In this document: one piece after another, positions 5,944-9,160 of the stretch
Layout: the number at the start of each line of letters is the position of its first letter
How positions within the stretch are numbered: the stretch's first letter is position 1
Assembly: GCA_027012045.1 (NCBI GenBank)
Contig: JALUZI010000101.1
Location: 1-9,160 of the forward strand
Origin: Desulfurococcales archaeon
Lineage (GTDB): Archaea; Thermoproteota; Thermoprotei_A; Sulfolobales; Acidilobaceae
Reading direction: 5' to 3'
DNA: 9,160 bases
Made by a program: the position numbers and the translations under genes
The notes under the pieces: model-generated
Database searches by the model: none
Seen by the model: only the letters and a program-made list of their open reading frames with translations
Told to the model about the DNA's origin: nothing

Positions 5944-5954
5944 TTTATAATATA
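5944..5954 (+). promoter_or_regulatory. Putative TATA box of the peroxiredoxin gene
   Basis: TTTATAATATA lies about 38 bases before the ATG at 5988. The predicted transcript start (about 5974) leaves a short leader that places GGTGA (5977-5981) at its 5' end, 6 bases before the ATG. A second AT-rich run at 5931-5941 is an alternative. Confidence 0.5.
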
Positions 5955-5987
5955 ATCTGACACCTTATTATTTAACGGTGAAAAACA

Positions 5988-6695
5988 ATGCCCGGAAGCA
6001 TACCACTAATCGGCGAGAAATTCCCAGAACTAGAAGTACACACGACCCACGGCCCGATAAAACTGCCAGACCACTTCAAAGGAAAATGGTTCGTTCTATT
6101 CAGCCATCCAGCAGACTTCACACCGGTATGTACAACAGAGTTCGTAGCCTTCGCGAAGAGGTTCGAGGACTTCAAGAAGCTAAACACTGAACTCATCGGC
6201 CTCAGCGTAGACGCGACATTCAGCCACATCAAATGGGTCGAGTGGATCAAGGAGAAGTTGAACGTGGAAATACCCTTCCCAATAATAAGCGACCCCAGAG
6301 GCAATGTTGCCGAGAAACTAGGGATGCTACACGCCCAGTCAGCCTCAGCCACAGTAAGAGCTGTATTTATAGTAGACGACAAAGGAGTCATAAGAGCAAT
6401 ACTCTACTACCCACAGGAGCTCGGTAGGAACCTAGACGAAATACTGAGAATGGTCAAGACGCTCCAGATAATAGACAAGTACGGTAGAGCAGCACCAGCC
6501 AACTGGCCGAACAACGAGATAGTCGGAGACCACCTGATAGTGCCGCCAGCATCAACCATAAAGGACGCTGAGGAGAGGCTTAAGACCTTCGAGTGCTTCG
6601 ACTGGTGGTTCTGCCACGACGCGAAGGCAACGCCAGAGGAGATCGAGGAGGTCAGGAGCTACTTGAAGAGGGCCGCGACCCCTCCAAGCCAGTAA
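5988..6695 (+). CDS. Peroxiredoxin (Prx6/AhpC-TSA family, Aeropyrum thioredoxin peroxidase-like)
   Basis: This 235-residue peroxidase reduces H2O2 and organic hydroperoxides in the cytosol. The peroxidatic cysteine is C48 in PADFTPVCTTEF, with T45 and the supporting arginine R124 (SATVRAVFIVD). The Prx6-type C-terminal arm is present, with WPNNEIVGDHLIVPP (173-187) and a cysteine pair C203/C209 in CFDWWFC. This matches the arrangement I recall for the Aeropyrum enzyme (C50, C207, C213), a decameric ring that resolves through the C-terminal cysteines. The ATG has GGTGA 6 bases upstream. Codons end strongly in A or C compared with the neighbours, suggesting high expression. The gene stands between its own TATA box and a T-rich terminator. 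Confidence 0.96.
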   Translation: MPGSIPLIGEKFPELEVHTTHGPIKLPDHFKGKWFVLFSHPADFTPVCTTEFVAFAKRFEDFKKLNTELIGLSVDATFSHIKWVEWIKEKLNVEIPFPIISDPRGNVAEKLGMLHAQSASATVRAVFIVDDKGVIRAILYYPQELGRNLDEILRMVKTLQIIDKYGRAAPANWPNNEIVGDHLIVPPASTIKDAEERLKTFECFDWWFCHDAKATPEEIEEVRSYLKRAATPPSQ

Positions 6696-6698
6696 AAT

Positions 6699-6715
6699 CC
6701 TTTATTCTCCTTTTT
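6699..6715 (+). terminator. Putative T-rich terminator of the peroxiredoxin gene
   Basis: CCTTTATTCTCCTTTTT begins 4 bases after the TAA. This is the usual archaeal form, without an obvious stem. Confidence 0.55.
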
Positions 6716-6779
6716 CGAAGCTTTATAGAATAAGTTTAAAACTCTTAGCTCATAGTTTCGTTTTTATGAGTGACTGGTA

Positions 6780-7205
6780 ATGATTGATGAGAAAGACAAG
6801 GTCATTGTGGATATGCTGCGTGAAAACGCTAGGGTCTCTTATTCTGAGATAGCCAGAAAACTAGGTATTAGCGAAGTAGCGGTTATGAAGCGTGTCAAGA
6901 AATTAGAGGCTAGCGGCGTTATAAAGAAGTATACCGTGATCGTAGATTACAAGAAGCTAGGATATAACATGGTCTCTATAACAGGACTAGACGTGTTACC
7001 TGAGCACTTATTTACTGTTATAGAAGAGCTGAAGCAAAAGGATTATGTTGAGTTTTTAGCTATAACGTCGGGTGACCACGCGATTATAGTTAAGATTCTA
7101 GCTAGGGACAACGAGGAGCTAACCAGGATACACAGGGAAATAGAATCCTTGCCCGGAGTCCATCATGTTAGGCCGGCTATAATTCTCAACGTAATCAAAG
7201 AATGA
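6780..7205 (+). CDS. Lrp/AsnC family transcriptional regulator
   Basis: This 141-residue protein has the two-domain Lrp/AsnC layout. The N-terminal helix-turn-helix spans residues 1-50 (DEKDKVIVDMLRENARVSYS, then EIARKLGISEVAVMKRVKKL). The C-terminal RAM domain spans about 65-138 and carries the effector loop TSGDHAIIVKILARD and the closing LPGVHHVRPAIILNVIKE. Members form dimers or octamers that bind DNA and often sense amino acids. Target and ligand are not evident here. The length is normal. ATG 6780 has a modest GTGA at 6770-6773 (6-base spacing), with TATA-like AGTTTAAAACT at 6733-6743 placing transcription near 6763. It follows the peroxiredoxin terminator and so is likely separate. Its stop is 7 bases from the stop of the convergent winged-helix gene. 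Confidence 0.94.
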   Translation: MIDEKDKVIVDMLRENARVSYSEIARKLGISEVAVMKRVKKLEASGVIKKYTVIVDYKKLGYNMVSITGLDVLPEHLFTVIEELKQKDYVEFLAITSGDHAIIVKILARDNEELTRIHREIESLPGVHHVRPAIILNVIKE

Positions 7206-7212
7206 GCTGTGT

Positions 7213-7473
7213 TTATGCTGCTACTTCTCCCACTTCTTGAGGTAGAGTACTAGGTATTTCGTCCTCTTCGAGGAACTGTTCTCCCCGTTCCGTGAGAACG
7301 TACAGCTTGTAGCTACCTTTACTATACAGAGTCTTGATGAACCCTAGCTCCTCGAGGCACCTGAAGCTTGCCAGCACCAGGTATCTGGGAAGCCTTGTTT
7401 CTGCAACCACGTCGCCTGGTGCTTTCGGGGAGCCTTGGAGGGATCTGAGTATTGTTTTAACTGTACTCGCCAT
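7213..7473 (-). CDS. Small winged-helix DNA-binding protein (putative regulator)
   Basis: The product is 86 residues. A likely winged helix covers about 5-66: a first helix (VKTILRSLQGSP), a helix-turn-helix with the recognition region LPRYLVLASFRCLEELGFIK, and a wing (YSKGSYKLYVLTERGEQFL). The last 18 residues are acidic (LEEDEIPSTLPQEVGEVAA). The fold resembles the stand-alone wHTH proteins common in crenarchaea, and a transcriptional role is inferred only. The ATG 7473 is supported by GGGTG at 7483-7487, 9 bases upstream. The gene is divergent from the Nudix gene. The expected start of its transcript, about 25 bases from the TATA box at 7514-7523, falls near 7493. It is a candidate regulator of itself and the Nudix gene. 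Confidence 0.8.
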   Translation of the reverse strand: MASTVKTILRSLQGSPKAPGDVVAETRLPRYLVLASFRCLEELGFIKTLYSKGSYKLYVLTERGEQFLEEDEIPSTLPQEVGEVAA

Positions 7474-7513
7474 GTTCTAGTGCACCCATAGGTATAGTTG
7501 GGTTAGTCAAACT

Positions 7514-7523
7514 CCATATAAGG
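7514..7523. promoter_or_regulatory. Near-palindromic TATA box possibly shared by the wHTH and Nudix genes
   Basis: CCATATAAGG reads CCTTATATGG on the other strand, so it is nearly symmetric. It is about 40 bases from both start codons: 7473 on the minus strand and 7561 on the plus strand. Both predicted transcript starts lie about 25 bases away, leaving leaders of about 20 bases. An adjacent 4-bp inverted repeat (GGGT-GAGG-ACCC, 7522-7533) is probably too short to interpret. Confidence 0.45.
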
Positions 7524-7554
7524 GTGAGGACCCCGTGATATTATTTATTAGTGA

Positions 7555-8121
7555 GTGGTTATGAGGAGAAGGAATAGGATTAAGGGAATTGAAGTAGGCT
7601 CCAGGTGCCTTGTCCAGCGAGACGGTAAAATGCTGTTCCAATACGATGCGAAATACAACTACTACAGATTCCCCGGGGGACACACAGAGTTCTATGAAAG
7701 CGTGACACACTGCGCTATACGCGAAATGAGAGAGGAGCTAGGGGTAGACGCTATCCCAAAGCGTATAGTCTACATAAACGAAAACATGTACATGATAAAA
7801 AACAGGCTACGCCACGAAATAGTATTCTACTTTGACTGCAGCATAATGGGGGAACCCATACCACTGGAAGAGAAGGTCAAAGTTGTATGGGCGGATCCCA
7901 GCGAGGTCATAGACAAATTCAGGCCGCGGATCCTCCTAGAAAGGATTATTGAAGACATAAAACAAGGCTTCCCACAAGTATACTACATACTAACGTACGG
8001 GAATAGGGTTAAGTTAATAGAGAAACTCTCAGATAAGAGTCTGCCAGTGCTCCTCTATAACATGCCTCCAAACGAGGAGTTTATGTATAAAACAGAAGAT
8101 ACCCATGGTTTTAACCTATAA
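7555..8121 (+). CDS. Nudix hydrolase
   Basis: This enzyme hydrolyses a nucleoside diphosphate linked to another moiety. The Nudix box is complete: counted from the ATG at 7561, G40-x5-E46-x7-R54-E55-x2-E58-E59-x-G61, matching GX5EX7REUXEEXGU, within PGGHTEFYESVTHCAIREMR and the following EELGV. The rest of the fold has a preceding strand (SRCLVQRDGKMLFQYD) and a following strand (RHEIVFYFDCSI). The C-terminal extension of about 60 residues after VVWADPSEVID is unassigned. Substrate is unknown; this family includes ADP-ribose, NADH and mRNA-cap-like pyrophosphatases. The plus strand has GTG at 7555 and ATG at 7561 as starts, and I favour ATG. It is divergent from the wHTH gene. The last 11 bases overlap the convergent FAD oxidoreductase gene. 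Confidence 0.92.
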   Translation: MVMRRRNRIKGIEVGSRCLVQRDGKMLFQYDAKYNYYRFPGGHTEFYESVTHCAIREMREELGVDAIPKRIVYINENMYMIKNRLRHEIVFYFDCSIMGEPIPLEEKVKVVWADPSEVIDKFRPRILLERIIEDIKQGFPQVYYILTYGNRVKLIEKLSDKSLPVLLYNMPPNEEFMYKTEDTHGFNL

Positions 8122-9160
8122 CTAACCCTTCTTTTATCAGCTTCCCCGTTTTGAACCTCGTGGGTAGGAATGGCTCCATGAGCCTGTGCACCTTTCCAGT
8201 AATGATATAATCAGCCAAAACTTCTCCGGCGTAAGGAGCCATCATAAACCCGTGGCCGCTGTATCCTGTGTTAACGTATAGTCCTTCAGGCCAATCATCG
8301 CTTCTCCCGAGAATATGAGCCCTGTCCGGGGTCATGTTGTAGTACCCGCTCCACGTTCTCAGAATTCTAATATTACCGCTTCCCTTGAGTATTGACGTCA
8401 TTGCCCTCGCGAATGCTGTAAGCCACCTTATACTGTTACCCATCTCAACTAATCCCTCTGGTTCTTTGTCGAGTCCTGTGGAGCCGAGTATTTCGCCTTT
8501 CAGTGTCTGCGTGAAATAGAATTCCTTATAGATGAATAGTTCCTTGAACTTGTAGCGGTAAGGCTCAGTAACAAGGATCTCCTTAAGCACGGGATTAGTC
8601 GGTATTGAAACGCCGGCAGTCTCCAGTAGCCGCCTGCTCCATGCACCAGCGGCAACTATAACGTTCTCTGAATCTATGGATCTACCGTTATCTAGTGTGA
8701 CACCGTCTACATGGTTGTTTCTTATATTTATCTTTACGGCGGCTGTGTGTTCGCATATTTTTACACCGAGCTTCCTGGACTTGGAGTAGTATCCGTATAC
8801 CACTGAGTCGTGATGAAAACTCCCGTCTTGAGGTCCTATTGCAGCGCTATGAATCTTTGAGAGGTTGAGGAAGGGGTATCTCCTCTCTAGTTCGCCTTTG
8901 TCCATGAAGATTATTGGGACACCTAGGGGCTTCCATAGATCCTCGTTGTATTTCATGTACGCGTCAGATGTCTCCTCGTCTGGGAAGAGCCATAGGTATC
9001 CTCCCTGAACCACGAGGGGGTTGTAGCCAGTTAGCTTCGGGAGGGAAAGTAACCTTTTCCTCGACTCAATGGCGAATTGCGTGTTCTCCTTGCTGAAGAA
9101 GTGTACTCTGAAATGGGTTGCGTTCCTCGTGCTTGCCCCGTACCCTATGTAGCCTTTCTC
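8111..9160 (-). CDS. FAD-dependent amine/amino-acid oxidoreductase, DAO family (partial, 5' end outside window)
   Basis: The frame is open from the right edge to a TAA at 8111-8113 and encodes about 349 visible residues. The true N-terminus, including the FAD-binding GxGxxG Rossmann motif, lies beyond position 9160. The visible left edge (GYIGYGASTRNATHFRVHF) matches the second conserved stretch of DAO proteins. Other features are VDGVTLDNGRSI, SENVIVAAGAWSRRLLETAG and the C-terminal FAD-contact motif NTGYSGHGFMMAPYAGEVLA, which resembles sarcosine oxidase beta / L-proline dehydrogenase beta subunits. Substrate cannot be fixed from this part. A GTG at 9011-9013 is only an internal codon. The stop overlaps the Nudix stop region by 11 bases. 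Confidence 0.9.
   Translation of the reverse strand, partial: EKGYIGYGASTRNATHFRVHFFSKENTQFAIESRKRLLSLPKLTGYNPLVVQGGYLWLFPDEETSDAYMKYNEDLWKPLGVPIIFMDKGELERRYPFLNLSKIHSAAIGPQDGSFHHDSVVYGYYSKSRKLGVKICEHTAAVKINIRNNHVDGVTLDNGRSIDSENVIVAAGAWSRRLLETAGVSIPTNPVLKEILVTEPYRYKFKELFIYKEFYFTQTLKGEILGSTGLDKEPEGLVEMGNSIRWLTAFARAMTSILKGSGNIRILRTWSGYYNMTPDRAHILGRSDDWPEGLYVNTGYSGHGFMMAPYAGEVLADYIITGKVHRLMEPFLPTRFKTGKLIKEGLVIG
8128..8138 (+). terminator. Putative pyrimidine-rich terminator of the Nudix gene
   Basis: CTTCTTTTATC follows the Nudix TAA by 6 bases and lies inside the coding strand complement of the FAD oxidoreductase. It resembles the other post-stop runs in the window. Confidence 0.3.

Noticed and set aside
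5972..6391. Minus-strand open frame of 139 codons
   Set aside because: It is a shadow of the peroxiredoxin gene, whose conserved motifs are on the plus strand.
7522..7533. GGGT-GAGG-ACCC inverted repeat as an operator
   Set aside because: Arms of four bases are expected by chance; noted only as part of the divergent spacer.
1..9160. tRNA, rRNA, CRISPR, insertion sequence or toxin-antitoxin system
   Set aside because: I searched by eye for T-loop sequences, repeated spacers, transposase motifs and terminal repeats and saw none.

Overview
The window looks like a piece of a hyperthermophilic crenarchaeal chromosome, most likely Desulfurococcales-like. The 1-Cys-type peroxiredoxin closely resembles the Aeropyrum thioredoxin peroxidase as I recall it. 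The archaeal families UPF0147, UPF0148 and FAU-1 are present. Starts are often TTG or GTG, Shine-Dalgarno sites are of the GGTG/GGAGG type, promoters are TATA-like, and genes are packed tightly with several convergent pairs. Taxonomy is inferred from remembered protein similarity and was not searched.

Left part (1-1734): the 5' portion of a minus-strand FAU-1 (ribonuclease E/G-like, AU-rich RNA-binding) gene runs off the left edge. It is preceded by the small helical UPF0147 protein, also on the minus strand. A UPF0148 zinc-finger protein is divergent from UPF0147. Its 3' end overlaps the convergent gcvH by 62 bp.

Glycine cleavage and MBL part (1673-4130, minus strand): an MBL-fold hydrolase with a C-terminal helical, winged-helix-like tail (LACTB2-like) is followed by gcvT and gcvH. 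The last two form a T-H operon with its own TATA box. P-protein genes are not in the window.

Middle (4131-5904): a 268-base spacer carries a small hairpin and a direct repeat. It is followed on the plus strand by an uncharacterised multi-cysteine zinc-ribbon protein, a 78-residue protein of unknown function, and a TatD-family metal-dependent hydrolase placed 9 bases after the 78-residue gene.

Right part (5905-9160): a peroxiredoxin with its own promoter and terminator is followed by an Lrp/AsnC-family regulator. Convergent to the regulator is a small winged-helix protein. That gene is divergent from a Nudix hydrolase, and the two may share one near-palindromic TATA box. At the right edge is the C-terminal part of a DAO-family FAD-dependent amine/amino-acid oxidoreductase on the minus strand, overlapping the Nudix gene end by 11 bp.

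Most of the content is housekeeping. I see no mobile element, CRISPR array, tRNA or rRNA, and no clear multi-gene novel system. The best leads are the apparent lack of a canonical FAU-1 start codon behind a strong Shine-Dalgarno site, a recurring CTTTATT-type sequence after stop codons (once inside an opposing gene), the possible bidirectional promoter, and the two unknown small proteins upstream of TatD.
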